Shown one piece after another: positions 32,856 through 42,074 of a stretch of DNA of 64,000 nucleotides. The stretch is from contig NZ_JADHDV010000014.1 in assembly GCF_016820515.1 (NCBI RefSeq), positions 57,311-121,310 of the forward strand, written 5' to 3'. The translations under genes and the position numbers were made by a program. The notes under the pieces were generated by a model that worked only from the letters and a program-made list of their open reading frames with translations, was not told the origin of the DNA and did not search any database. This DNA is from Pseudoxanthomonas beigongshangi. Lineage in GTDB: Bacteria > Pseudomonadota > Gammaproteobacteria > Xanthomonadales > Xanthomonadaceae. Position 1 is the first letter of the stretch. Every line of letters starts with the position of its first letter.

Positions 32856-34822
32856 ATGGGGAAGGTTCCATCCACGGTACGCGTTGCTGCTGCCGTGATT
32901 TGTTTCGCTTGCGCAGCTCATTCCGGGTCCATACGGGCAGATGAGCCTACCGGTATGTCGCCGGCCTGGCTGGCCTTCCTCAAGCGCCCGACCATCGAGA
33001 ATGTCCAGATATCGCCGGACGGAACGCGTCTGGCGGTCGCGGAGCGCGCGGATGACCGCACCTTCGTCACCATCCGCGAAACCAAGACGCTGACGTTGCT
33101 GACGCGCTTCAATCCAGGCGATGGTGGCGAGATCCATACGCTGCGCTGGCTGGATGATACGCGCTTTCTGGTATCGGCCAACGCGGTGATGGCGCGATAC
33201 AATCTCGCGATCAACAAGCCGGTCATGGCAATCGTCCAGAGTGACGGCAAGGGTCGCTACATGGTGCCCGCCAACTTCCTGGCCACCATCGACGGCGATC
33301 CGGATCATCTGCTGGTCACGCAATGCACCAACTGGGGTGAAGGTGGCTGCTTCGACGCCGTGCACAAGGTGGAGATCGGACACACCAACCGCATCGGCGA
33401 TGCCATCATCACCGCACCCGATCGCGACTCGGTGCTCTTCCCCGACCGGCGGGGCAACGTGCGATTCGCCACCTCCGTCGACGACAAGGCGGATACCAAG
33501 CTCCATGCACACATCGGCGAGGACAAGGGCTGGACGCTAGTCAATGACAGCAAGGAGAGTGGTGTCGACGTCTGGGCCATCGGCGTGGACCGTGACGGCG
33601 CCTCTGGTTTCCTGCAGGCGGAAAGGTCCAGCGGTCCGGACGTCATCGAGCGTTACGACTTCGCGACCGGCAAACGTACCGAGGTATATCGCCATGCGAC
33701 TTCCGACCCCATCCGCTACATCCTCGCGTTCGACAAGTTGACCCCCATCGGGGCGTACTACGGCGCGACCCGGCCGCAGGCGGTGATCTGGAATGCCGCG
33801 CATCCCGACGCGCAGGCCATCGCCTCGATCATCGCGGCCTTCCCCGGACGTATCGTCAGTATCACCAGTACCTCCGCCGATGCCGGCAAGGCCATCGTCA
33901 GCACCGTTGGCGATCGCGACCCCGGCACCTGGTACCTGTATGACCGCGCGACCCAGAAGGCATCGCTGCTTGCACGCGCGAAATCATGGCTGACGGAAAC
34001 AAGCCTCCCGAAGAACCGGGAAGTCGTTCTCACCGCGCGCGACGGCATCACGCTCCATGGCATCCTCACCCTGCCCCTCAGGCGCCGGAGACCGGCTTGC
34101 CGATGGTCGTCGTGCCCCATGGGGGGCCGCATGGCGTGTACGACTCGGCCATGTATGACAGCGAAGCCGCGCTGCTCGCCAGCCAGGGCTATGCGGTTCT
34201 GCGGGTGAATTTCCGGGGCTCCGGCGGTTACGGCCGGCAATTCCAGCAGAGCGGCTGGATGCAATGGGGCCGCGCCATGCAGGACGACATCACCGACGCC
34301 ACGAAATGGGCCATCGCCGAAGGCATCGCCGCACCGGACCGCATCTGCATCTCCGGCTGGAGTTACGGCGGCTACGCGGCGCTGATGGGCGCGGTTCGCG
34401 AGCCGTCGCTGTACCGCTGCGTCGTCGGTGGCGCGGGCCCCTACGATCTCGCCAAGCTGTACAAGTGGGGCAATATCCGCCGCAGCGATTACGGCCTGGA
34501 ATACCTGGCGAAAGTGGTGGGGAAGGACCAGAAGGTGCTCGCGGAGCGCTCCCCGGTGGGTAACGCGGCCGCGGTCAAGGTGCCGGTGCTGATCGTGCAC
34601 GGCAAGCTGGATGCCCGCGTCGACATCGCCCACGCCAGGCGCATGACCAAGGCGTTGCGCCAGGCAGGTGTCGAGGTGGAGTCCCACGAGTATACGAATG
34701 CGGGACACGGGTTGATGCTCGATGCCGACAAGGTCGATTTCTATACGCGGCTGCTCGCCTTCCTCGCGAAACACACGCAGGCGCGTACGGGTGCGGGTGC
34801 CCGTACCGCGGACGCGCAATGA
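32856..34822 (+). pseudogene. S9 (prolyl oligopeptidase) family peptidase interrupted by a frameshift
   Basis: Two frames together make an S9-family protein of about 655 aa. The first (32856 to about 34077) has a signal peptide (AAAVICFACAAHSGSIRA), and the beta-propeller-like region. The second (to 34822) has the catalytic alpha/beta-hydrolase: GWSYGGYAA nucleophile elbow, Asp in HGKLDARVD and His in NAGHGL. The frame changes at a run of four C at 34074-34077; one extra C restores GILTLP followed by PQAPETGLPMVV. Without it the first frame ends at 34208 after unrelated residues and the protein lacks its active site. A true mutation and a sequencing error in the homopolymer cannot be separated here. 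Confidence 0.88.
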
Positions 34823-35349
34823 GCGCCGAAGCCCGGATGAGGAAATGGCTATGGATGATGGGGATCACCCAGGTGCTGCTGATTGCAGTCCTGGCGACAC
34901 TCTGGAGTTCGATGCCAGCAGCGGTACCCGCCGCTGATTCGGACCCTGCCCCCATCTGCTTCAACCGCGTGCCTGGCTCGGACAAACCCTGTCTCACCAG
35001 CTTCACCCGACTGGCGACCGCGCCGGGCGAGGTCGCCGGACGCAGAATCATCATCACCGGGTATCTCGCCATGCGCTACGGCATCCCGACGCTCTATGCC
35101 AATCAACAGGACTATGAGAATGACATCGCGGTCAACGCCCTGGCCATCGAGGGCGACCACCCGACGCTGGAGCAATTGGTCCAGCAGTTTCCTTACCAGT
35201 ATGTCGTCATGGAGGGCGTCTTTCGCGAGAACGAACAGAATCTGGCATGGTTGGGGCGACTGACTCCGCCCTTCAAGGTGTCCAAGCCCATCACACCGCT
35301 AAGACAGACACACGAGGATGTGCTGGTGCCGGTCGAATTCATGAAGTAG
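34819..35349 (+). CDS. Membrane-anchored hypothetical protein
   Basis: The 176-aa product has an N-terminal hydrophobic segment (WLWMMGITQVLLIAVLATLW), probably an uncleaved anchor or signal, and a periplasmic domain with two Cys (APICFNRV, KPCLTSF). The start overlaps the S9 peptidase stop (ATGA), so the two are co-translated when the upstream frame is intact. No family is recognised. Confidence 0.65.
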   Translation: MSAEARMRKWLWMMGITQVLLIAVLATLWSSMPAAVPAADSDPAPICFNRVPGSDKPCLTSFTRLATAPGEVAGRRIIITGYLAMRYGIPTLYANQQDYENDIAVNALAIEGDHPTLEQLVQQFPYQYVVMEGVFRENEQNLAWLGRLTPPFKVSKPITPLRQTHEDVLVPVEFMK

Positions 35350-35506
35350 CCGCGCGACAGGTCGGCCCTGATCTTGGCTCAAGATGGCGCCAATGCCAGC
35401 CAGCCTCAGGAACCGCGTTCAGAGCGCGGTCTCGTCAGGCAAGTAGAGTACTCTTCCTATTTTTTTGCCGACCCCATTCTTTACTCGCCCGACAGATTTC
35501 ATACAT

Positions 35507-36088
35507 ATGAAGCTTACCGCGCTAGCCACCTTGTTGTTGTCGAGCACTCTGGTTGCGGATGTCAGCAGCACCGCCCCCGAGGCACCGCCCACCGGAGTGT
35601 TTTCCACCCCTTACATGACGGTGAGCAGCCCTGCGGGAGGAAATTGGCGGATGCAAAGCGAATCCGATTTCGAGGTGCGGTTTTCCCGTGGCGAGGCGAT
35701 CAATTCCTTTGTTGCGGCCGTCGCGCTGTTCCGAATGGGACCCGCCAACTCGCCCGAGGAGTATGAGGAGCTGATTAGAAGGTCATCCGCGAGCGACACC
35801 GACCCTCAGATGCCTGACCGGTATGAACTGCTGGAACAATCCATCAAGTATTCAAGCGAGCGAGCGTACCCATGCGTACGCTACCGGGCCACTTCAAAGG
35901 ACCGGGGAGCCAAAGGCGCAAATGGACCGCTACTGTTGGAGCTGGATGGCCTGTATTGCCGCCATCCAGCGGATGAATCCGTAGGCGTATCCATCCTGTA
36001 TTCGCACCGTGGCCTGACGCGCCACGCGCACCTGAAAACCGACGCGGATGAGTTCATTCAGAACGTCGTCCTGCATGGATCCGAATAG
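35507..36088 (+). CDS. Exported hypothetical protein
   Basis: The 193-aa product starts with a signal peptide (MKLTALATLLLSSTLVADV) and has two Cys (YPCVRYR, LYCRHP). It lies at the edge of a stretch of lower GC content. No family is recognised. A T-run and AT-rich sequence precede it (35459-35480), which may hold its promoter. Confidence 0.6.
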   Translation: MKLTALATLLLSSTLVADVSSTAPEAPPTGVFSTPYMTVSSPAGGNWRMQSESDFEVRFSRGEAINSFVAAVALFRMGPANSPEEYEELIRRSSASDTDPQMPDRYELLEQSIKYSSERAYPCVRYRATSKDRGAKGANGPLLLELDGLYCRHPADESVGVSILYSHRGLTRHAHLKTDADEFIQNVVLHGSE

Positions 36089-36182
36089 CCTCATGCGTCA
36101 CCCAGATGCCCCTCTTTCCAGCCACTCTGGAACAGAAAAAGCACGTCCTGTTCCGCAATGACAGTGCTTTGAACCCGGTCTT

Positions 36183-36560
36183 TTACCAGAACTGCTGTCC
36201 CTTTCGCGGTTTTGCGATCAGCTGCCAATCGTCCTCATAAACCACTGAACCCGGTTCCGAAGTCCTGAGTACTTCGACATGGTGGCCATGGCGGTCAAGC
36301 AGGTACTTGAGGTGCCACATGCGTCGAATGGCGTCCTCCGCCGCTGGTTTGAACCAGGAGATCGCTCGGCGATGCTCTGGCCGCTCCAGCACCTTGGGCA
36401 CGAACAGTTCCTCGTTGAACCAGGACAACGCTTCGCGCAATTCCAGATGCTCGTCCGAGGTCAGATCACCTTCAACGCGCAAGGTATGTGCAGCCACCAA
36501 GATTCCGCTGGCATAGCCAGAGTCTCGGTCCATTGCAAGCGTGGCGAATCGAATGAGCAT
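36183..36560 (-). CDS. Hypothetical protein of an uncharacterised family
   Basis: The 125-aa product reads MLIRFATLAMDRDSGYASG and later LEWFNEELF-like and GSVVYEDDWQLIA segments. Similar small proteins are scattered in diverse bacteria, some near polymorphic toxin loci, where such proteins may act as immunity factors; none is visible here. The start at 36560 is chosen because the pattern begins there. Confidence 0.6.
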   Translation of the reverse strand: MLIRFATLAMDRDSGYASGILVAAHTLRVEGDLTSDEHLELREALSWFNEELFVPKVLERPEHRRAISWFKPAAEDAIRRMWHLKYLLDRHGHHVEVLRTSEPGSVVYEDDWQLIAKPRKGQQFW

Positions 36561-36645
36561 TGATAGTGACCGAGAATCCGGCTCTCTTAACAACAAAATA
36601 CCGTGAACCGACCTTTCCGAAAATGGTATTGGCAAAGCGTGTTGC

Positions 36646-37047
36646 CTAGGGTATTTCGAAGCGCTGCCTGTGACGATGGATCTCGACCAGTCTGTCGTCG
36701 TTAAAAGTCAAGCGGACCGAATTGAAGAACTTGTCCGACCCATCAAGAAGTACGTCCCATTGGTCGTGCGCTTGCAGTTGTTCTATTCGTACCTGCAAAG
36801 GCGCGATGCTGAAGTGGTCCCCGGTTCTCGGACCGTAGCTGATATACACGACTGCACGCGGGCGGTCATTGAGGCTTCTGGCCGCCGCCAGCACTTCCTG
36901 CCTGGAAGCGCCGATGGTAAATCCGTAGGCCGTGCCGGAGACAACCGTCTCATCAAGATAGGTGGCCCAGAGATAACCCGTGTATCCGGCGACTGCCAGG
37001 AGGGGGGCGAGCATGGCAATGACCAGGATTCTTTCCCACGGTCGCAT
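36646..37047 (-). CDS. Membrane-anchored hypothetical protein
   Basis: The 133-aa product has an N-terminal transmembrane helix (ILVIAMLAPLLAVAGYTGYLW) and a soluble C-terminal domain (FSIAPLQVRIEQLQAHDQWDVLLDGSDKF, VRLTFNDDRLVEIHRHRQRF). The start at 37047 is set by the helix. Part of the low-GC orphan cluster. Confidence 0.55.
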   Translation of the reverse strand: MRPWERILVIAMLAPLLAVAGYTGYLWATYLDETVVSGTAYGFTIGASRQEVLAAARSLNDRPRAVVYISYGPRTGDHFSIAPLQVRIEQLQAHDQWDVLLDGSDKFFNSVRLTFNDDRLVEIHRHRQRFEIP

Positions 37048-37079
37048 GGCGATATGTCTCCCTGTCCCGATATCGCACT

Positions 37080-37514
37080 CTAAACGGGCGCTTCCGTAAC
37101 AACCAATGCTACGGACTCCGCGCCCACCTTGATGCTCAAGCCGCTCATGAACATCGCAGCCACCTGTGTGCATCCCTCTATGGGTTCGTTCCTGGCAAAA
37201 CCATTCATTTCCTCAACCATGTCGTCCCACATGAATCCGATTGCGCTCAGGCAGTCGTCCTCGGTGTATGGCACGTCCGGATCCCGCTCGCGGACCTTGA
37301 ACAGGTAAACGCCGGAGAAGGCAAGACGAAGTTCAACGGGATCCGTTGGCTTCACCCATTTACGGGAGCGACGATGCCAGCGCAGTACCAAGGTCCGCTT
37401 CGTGAGGTTGTACAGGAACTCAACGAATTCGAAATCGTTATGAAGATCGAAACGCCTCGCATCGCACTGAAGCGAAATGAAATCATCCACGATTGAGAAC
37501 CCGAGCAACTTCAC
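37080..37514 (-). CDS. Hypothetical protein, possible immunity-type
   Basis: The 144-aa soluble product has no recognised domain. Its stop lies 32 bp before the next gene of the cluster, and its start overlaps the end of the gene upstream (4 bp), so the two are co-translated. The acidic composition and pairing with another orphan are typical of immunity-like or uncharacterised island genes. No function is proposed. Confidence 0.55.
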   Translation of the reverse strand: MKLLGFSIVDDFISLQCDARRFDLHNDFEFVEFLYNLTKRTLVLRWHRRSRKWVKPTDPVELRLAFSGVYLFKVRERDPDVPYTEDDCLSAIGFMWDDMVEEMNGFARNEPIEGCTQVAAMFMSGLSIKVGAESVALVVTEAPV

Positions 37515-38119
37515 GAAGCGCTCCCTTTTGAAGGCACTTCCGCAACCAGTAGGCCCGCGAGTTCCGGGAGGGGCAAGTACCCACTGGATTCGGGGCTGGA
37601 TGGCAATGCCATCACCTCGATGTACTGCACCTGCTCGGCGAGCGCGAGCTCACCGATGGCGCACTCCAGCATGATGAAGGTTCCTGTCAGGAATGCCTGC
37701 TCTCGGGCCGCATCGTAGTGTGCGTAGCCCACGCGAACGCCAAGCCCGGTCGGGTCGCTGGCTGATCGGAGTGGCATGAACCATGCCGCTTCCGGGCTGA
37801 ATGTGATGCCTTCGTAGTCGGTGACGAAGCCGAATCCGCTGCCGGGCTTGAACGCGATGAACCTCCACCCCGGAATCGACGGGGCAGCGGCAACGAGGGT
37901 GCGGACCGCTGAGAAGTGGCGCGTGTCGCCTTCCGCCGAGATGATCAGCTCGTTGTGTCCGTCCTCTGCCCTCCCGGTCTCGAACCAGAGATGGGGGCAA
38001 TACTCGTGCAGGGCGTCCAGCAATTCGTCGAGCAGTTGCTCTTTCTCCGGCACCTCAATGTCACGAAATCTTGCCTCGTTCCGCTCGAACCAGGACCAGA
38101 ATGTACGTTGTTCTTCCAT
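37511..38119 (-). CDS. Hypothetical protein of an uncharacterised family
   Basis: The 202-aa product reads FWSWFERNEARFRDIEVPEKEQLLDELLDALHEYCPHLWFE near the start and ELIISAEGDTRHFSAVRTLVAAAPSIPGWRFIAFKPG in the middle. This pattern recurs in uncharacterised proteins of many bacteria. It is overlapped by the 37080 gene. No catalytic motif is seen. Confidence 0.65.
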   Translation of the reverse strand: MEEQRTFWSWFERNEARFRDIEVPEKEQLLDELLDALHEYCPHLWFETGRAEDGHNELIISAEGDTRHFSAVRTLVAAAPSIPGWRFIAFKPGSGFGFVTDYEGITFSPEAAWFMPLRSASDPTGLGVRVGYAHYDAAREQAFLTGTFIMLECAIGELALAEQVQYIEVMALPSSPESSGYLPLPELAGLLVAEVPSKGSAS

Positions 38120-38175
38120 GCGATACCCACTACCTCATATCTGAATCCCGGGATGTTTGATAGCCGCCCCGCTCT

Positions 38176-38670
38176 TCAAGGCGTATCCGAAGCACGCCGA
38201 GGCTTCGGCGGTGCGTTCTGATTGTCCATGTCCGAGAAGATCAGCCACGGCTGGCCGGGAGTGCGGCGGAGCGTGAGGGTGAACTTGCCGGTGTCGCCGG
38301 GTCCATCGCCGTAGCCGTAGGCGCCGACGATGTAGCCGGTCGTGGCTTCGGCGTGAAAGGCGAGCGCGCGTAGCCGCAGCGGGCCGCCGCTTCCGCCTTC
38401 ATAGGCGGCCTGGATGGCCTTGCGTCCGCGGACGGGCGGACGATTGCTTTGCAGGATGAAGCCGTCCTCCGCGAACAGCGCCGCGAGGGCCGCCGCGTCA
38501 CCCACTCGCCATGCACGCTCGTAGTCGCGGAGTACTCGATCCAGTTCGGGTGGCAGCGTAACGCTGGGAACTTCTGCGGGCGTGGCTGGCTTCGGGGCGT
38601 CCTGGGCAAGCGATGGCCCAGTTGCTGACATCAGGCAAAGGACGGCAACAGCAAGGAAAGGATGGTTCAT
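38176..38670 (-). CDS. Exported SnoaL-like/DUF4440 protein
   Basis: The 164-aa product has a signal peptide (PFLAVAVLCLMSATGPSLA) and a SnoaL/NTF2-like domain with LDRVLRDYERAWRVGDAAALAALFAEDGFILQSNRPPVRGRKAIQAAY. Such cone-shaped alpha+beta proteins bind small ligands; the role is unknown. It is the upstream, more GC-rich gene of this cluster. Confidence 0.8.
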   Translation of the reverse strand: MNHPFLAVAVLCLMSATGPSLAQDAPKPATPAEVPSVTLPPELDRVLRDYERAWRVGDAAALAALFAEDGFILQSNRPPVRGRKAIQAAYEGGSGGPLRLRALAFHAEATTGYIVGAYGYGDGPGDTGKFTLTLRRTPGQPWLIFSDMDNQNAPPKPRRASDTP

Positions 38671-38764
38671 TGGTCTCCGCCCGATTGAAGTTCAGTGATT
38701 GGGGCAATGGAAGAGAGGTGCAACAGGCGGCCGCGGATCGAACTAAACCGTGTAGCCAGAAAAT

Positions 38765-39118
38765 CTATTCTGAACACTGTTTTCCGAACGAATTGTTAGG
38801 CGCCGCCACTCGAAGGGGATGTGCCGGATTATCGCGGATAAAGGCCGCGGCGTCGGCCAACCTGTCCGGAAGCGGTGGCCCGAGAGTGCTGCGATAGCTG
38901 GAGAAGCGGAAACCGGCTGCAAACAGCACTTTTATCTTTTCCCATTGCTCAAGGTCTTTGGCAGGCGGCGCCTTGAATGAGCGCCCCATTTCTTGGATGT
39001 TCCCGCCGCAATTAGGACAAACAGCCGACAAATCTTTTCGGGGAGTTATCTTGAAGCTCTTGCGGCAGTCAAAACAGGCGTGGGCAATCAAATATTGTGG
39101 GCTTGGCACGCGATTCAC
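38765..39118 (-). CDS. Small zinc-ribbon hypothetical protein
   Basis: The 117-aa product has a zinc-ribbon pattern (HACFDCRKSF and VCPNCGGNI) and then GRSFKAPPAKDLEQWEKIKVLFAAGFRFSSYRS, a combination seen in small proteins of unknown role in several gammaproteobacteria. It lies at the right end of the low-GC cluster. Confidence 0.6.
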   Translation of the reverse strand: MNRVPSPQYLIAHACFDCRKSFKITPRKDLSAVCPNCGGNIQEMGRSFKAPPAKDLEQWEKIKVLFAAGFRFSSYRSTLGPPLPDRLADAAAFIRDNPAHPLRVAAPNNSFGKQCSE

Positions 39119-39499
39119 CTGCTAAAGCACCTAACGACTAATAATCGGATCTTCGGGATTCGGCTATCCGACCCATCCATAGCGTACCGTATGCCCCGCC
39201 CCCCTTTCATACATGTCGATACTAGGGCTGCTGGCTCCAGCTAAAAAGCCGTAGAACCACCCTGATCTACTGGTCCAGCATAGAGAAGGGTGATGTCCGC
39301 TCTAGATCATAAGCAGTCAACCGACAAACAGCGTTATGGCCTTTGGTCTTTGAGGAACCTAGCTTAACCACCGGTGCTCAACACACCCTCCGCTAGCGGC
39401 TCATCCCCAATCTAGAGATGGACCAACTCCAAGGCCAGCTTCTGGCCGAGTAGCGCCCAGTCATACAAGACCCGGCTTGCCGGGGAAAGCTGGGGGCCG
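39119..39499. other. AT-richer non-coding region upstream of symE
   Basis: No gene is supported in this stretch. It is visibly less GC-rich than the housekeeping DNA on its right and may include the remains of an insertion junction and the promoter of symE. A 5' untranslated RNA structure begins at 39500. Confidence 0.4.
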
Positions 39500-39567
39500 T
39501 CTAGCGGCGGTGTTGAAGTACTCGGTCGCCTCTTTCAACAGGGGGCGCGGTATCAACGAACCGCTAG
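39500..39567. ncRNA. Nested hairpin over the symE leader, possible SymR-type antisense region
   Basis: CTAGCGG (39500-39506) pairs with CCGCTAG (39561-39567), and inside it TGTTGAA (39510-39516) pairs with TTCAACA (39533-39539). The right outer arm overlaps the TAGGAG ribosome binding site (39565-39570) of the toxin gene. In E. coli, symE is kept silent by the antisense RNA SymR, which overlaps the same region. Whether an antisense RNA or a self-masking leader acts here is not decided by sequence. Confidence 0.5.
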
Positions 39568-39575
39568 GAGCCAAG

Positions 39576-39791
39576 ATGGCTGGTCAATCACGGAAGTTTC
39601 CCCGGCAGCGCCAACTCAAAATCGGCTACGCCTATTACCCCCACACCGGCAAGGGCCGCCCCACCCCGCCCTTCCCCTCGCTGCGCCTGCAAGGGCGCTG
39701 GCTGGAGCAGGCCGGATTCTCGATTGGGCAGACCATCCAGGTGCGCATACGCGCCGGCCGTCTAGTGCTGGAGCCGGTGAAGTCGGATTAG
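39576..39791 (+). CDS. symE: SymE-family type I toxin
   Basis: The 71-aa product matches the SymE family through RQLKIGYAYYPHTGKGRPTPPFPSLRLQGRWLEQAGFSIGQTIQVRIRAGRLVLEP, the AbrB-like swapped-hairpin pattern. SymE is an SOS-induced protein that cleaves or condenses nucleic acid and is repressed by antisense RNA. The ATG at 39576 has TAGGAG five bases upstream; translation of this site is predicted to be affected by the hairpin. No LexA box is evident to me. Confidence 0.85.
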   Translation: MAGQSRKFPRQRQLKIGYAYYPHTGKGRPTPPFPSLRLQGRWLEQAGFSIGQTIQVRIRAGRLVLEPVKSD

Positions 39792-39801
39792 TGGGTATGG
39801 C

Positions 39802-39828
39802 CGCCACCCCGATCTGCGGGGCGGCGGT
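39802..39828. terminator. Hairpin between convergent symE and rlmL
   Basis: CCGCC-A-CCCC (39802-39811) pairs with GGGG-C-GGCGG (39819-39828) around GATCTGC, with one mismatch. It lies between the convergent toxin gene and rlmL. Confidence 0.55.
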
Positions 39829-39836
39829 ATCCGGGC

Positions 39837-41969
39837 TCAGAAGCGGGTGAGCTTCCAGCAGCGGTGGATGCGGGCGTTGCGCTCGAAATCCGGGGGAATG
39901 GTCTGCGGGGTGATGTCCTCGCAGCGGGCGAAGGCGGCGATTTCGTTTTCGTCCAGGCGGAAGCGGCGGAAGTTGTTGCTGAAGTACAGCACGCCGTTGG
40001 GGGCCAGCCGGGCAACCGCCGCGCGCAGCAGGCGCACGTGTTCCTTCTGGATGTCGAAGTCGTCGGCGCGGGCGGAGTTGGAGAAGGTGGGCGGGTCGCA
40101 GAAGATCAGGTCGTATTCGCCCTGCTCGGCTTCCAGCCAGCGCACAGCGTCAGCCTGCACGAGGCGATGCTGGGCGCCGCCGAAGTTATTGCCCGCTAGA
40201 TTGCGCCCGCACCATTCCAGGTAGGTGCCGGACAGGTCCACGCTGGTGGTGGTGGCCGCGCCGCCGACGGCGGCCTGCACGCTGGCGACGCCGGTGTAGC
40301 TGAAGAGGTTGAGGAAGCGTTTGCCGCGCGCTTCCTGGGCCATGCGCCGGCGCAGCGGGCGGTGGTCCAGGAACAGGCCGGTGTCGAGATAGTCGAACAG
40401 GTTGACCTGCAGTCGGGCGTTGTTTTCCCGCACCCACAGGGTCTGGTCCTTTTGATCGAAGCGGCCGTACTTGCTGCCGCCCTTGCCACGCGCGCGCGAC
40501 TTGATCGCCACCCGATCCGGCGGCGCGGCGAAGACTTCGCGCGCGGCGGCCAGCAGTTCGCTGAAACGGCGGCGCACGTCGGTTTCCGGGATGCTGGCCG
40601 GGGCGGCGTATTCCTGGATGTGCAGGTAGATGCCGCCGTCGTTCTCGGCCTCGTACACGTCGATGGCGGCGGCGTATTCGGGCAGGTCGGCGTCGTAGGC
40701 GCGGTAGCAGGTGACGGCCTCGCGGGCGCGCCAGCTCTTGAGCTTCTTGAGGTTCTTGCGGATGCGGTTGGCGACCATCTGCGCGCCTTCGCTGAGCGGG
40801 CGCGGTTCGCTGCGCTCGCGGGCGGGCGCGGCGACGGGATCGCAGACAATCAGCGCGCACTCGATGGCGCCGTTGAACACCTGGTACTTCTTCTGCGCGC
40901 GCAGGCCGGTGGCGTGGGCCAGATCGGCGTTGCCGCACAGCAGGCTGGCGCGCCAGCCGGGCACGGCGCGTTGCAGCGCGTCACCGAGCATGCGGTACAG
41001 CGCCGCGTCGGCGGCCAGACGCTCGTCGTAGGGCGGATTGCAGACCACCAGGCCGCCGCCTTCGCCGGGGGCTTCCAGTTGGGCGACGTCGCGGGTCTGG
41101 AATTGGATCTGTCCGGCCAATCCCGCCAGGGTCGCGTTCTCGCTGGCGGCACGGATGGCGCGTGAATCCAGATCGCTGCCGAAGAAACGCGGTTGCAGCG
41201 CGCGGCGGCCCTCGGTCTCGCGGGCGACGGCGTCGGCGAACAGATCGCGCCAGGCCTGCGTGTCGAAGCCCAGCCAGCGCGTCGGCAGCGCGTTGCCGTG
41301 GCGTTGCAGGCCCGGGGCGACGTCGGCGGCCATCAGCGCGCCTTCAATCAACAGGGTGCCGCTGCCGCACATGGGATCCAGCAGCGCGCCACCGGCGTGG
41401 TACAGCGCCGGCCAGCCGCCGCGCATCAGCACACCGGCGGCGAGGTTTTCCTTCAGCGGCGCCTCGTTCTGTTCGCGGCGCCATCCGCGGCGGTGCATCG
41501 GACCACCGCCGAGATCAATCGACAGCGTGGCGCGGCCCTTGCGCAGCGACAGGTTGATGCGCACGTCCGGCTGGTCGACATCCACCGAGGGGCGTTCCAG
41601 TCCCTGCTGGCGCAGGCGATCCACCACCGCGTCCTTGATCCGCTGGGCGGCGTAGCGCGCGTGGGTGATGGTCTGGCCGGAGACGTGCGCGTCCACCGCG
41701 AGGGTGAGTTCCGGACGCAGGTGGTTTTCCCAGGCGATGGCGGCGGCGCCGTCGTAGAGCGCCTGTTCGTCCGGGCAGTCGTAATCGGCGATGGGCCACA
41801 GCACGCGGCTGGCCAGACGCGACCAGAGCACGGCGCGCTGGGCGTCGCCCAGTTCGCCTTCGACGTTGACACCGGCGATGGTGGCGGTGGCGCGGTGGGC
41901 GCCCAGCGCCGTCAGCTCGTCGGCGAGCAGGTACTCCAGGCCCTTGGCGCAGGAAACAAAGAACTTCAA
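39837..41969 (-). CDS. rlmL: Bifunctional 23S rRNA methyltransferase RlmKL
   Basis: The 710-aa protein has an N-terminal THUMP domain (about 45-155), the RlmL SAM-domain ([22 protein letters not shown], catalytic NPPY in [11 protein letters not shown]) and the C-terminal RlmK domain ([32 protein letters not shown]). RlmL makes m2G2445 and RlmK makes m7G2069 in 23S rRNA. Length and order are normal for the fused protein. The start is taken as TTG at 41969, which has GGAG five bases upstream and gives the family N-terminus [12 protein letters not shown]. Confidence 0.94.
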   Translation of the reverse strand: MKFFVSCAKGLEYLLADELTALGAHRATATIAGVNVEGELGDAQRAVLWSRLASRVLWPIADYDCPDEQALYDGAAAIAWENHLRPELTLAVDAHVSGQTITHARYAAQRIKDAVVDRLRQQGLERPSVDVDQPDVRINLSLRKGRATLSIDLGGGPMHRRGWRREQNEAPLKENLAAGVLMRGGWPALYHAGGALLDPMCGSGTLLIEGALMAADVAPGLQRHGNALPTRWLGFDTQAWRDLFADAVARETEGRRALQPRFFGSDLDSRAIRAASENATLAGLAGQIQFQTRDVAQLEAPGEGGGLVVCNPPYDERLAADAALYRMLGDALQRAVPGWRASLLCGNADLAHATGLRAQKKYQVFNGAIECALIVCDPVAAPARERSEPRPLSEGAQMVANRIRKNLKKLKSWRAREAVTCYRAYDADLPEYAAAIDVYEAENDGGIYLHIQEYAAPASIPETDVRRRFSELLAAAREVFAAPPDRVAIKSRARGKGGSKYGRFDQKDQTLWVRENNARLQVNLFDYLDTGLFLDHRPLRRRMAQEARGKRFLNLFSYTGVASVQAAVGGAATTTSVDLSGTYLEWCGRNLAGNNFGGAQHRLVQADAVRWLEAEQGEYDLIFCDPPTFSNSARADDFDIQKEHVRLLRAAVARLAPNGVLYFSNNFRRFRLDENEIAAFARCEDITPQTIPPDFERNARIHRCWKLTRF

Positions 41970-42074
41970 GTGGACTCCGGAACTCGGGACGACGGGGCGC
42001 GGACGGACGCGGTTTTGCCGGGCAATTTTGCCGGATCGGGGGTGGAAACACACGGAAAACCGGCCCCGTGCGCG

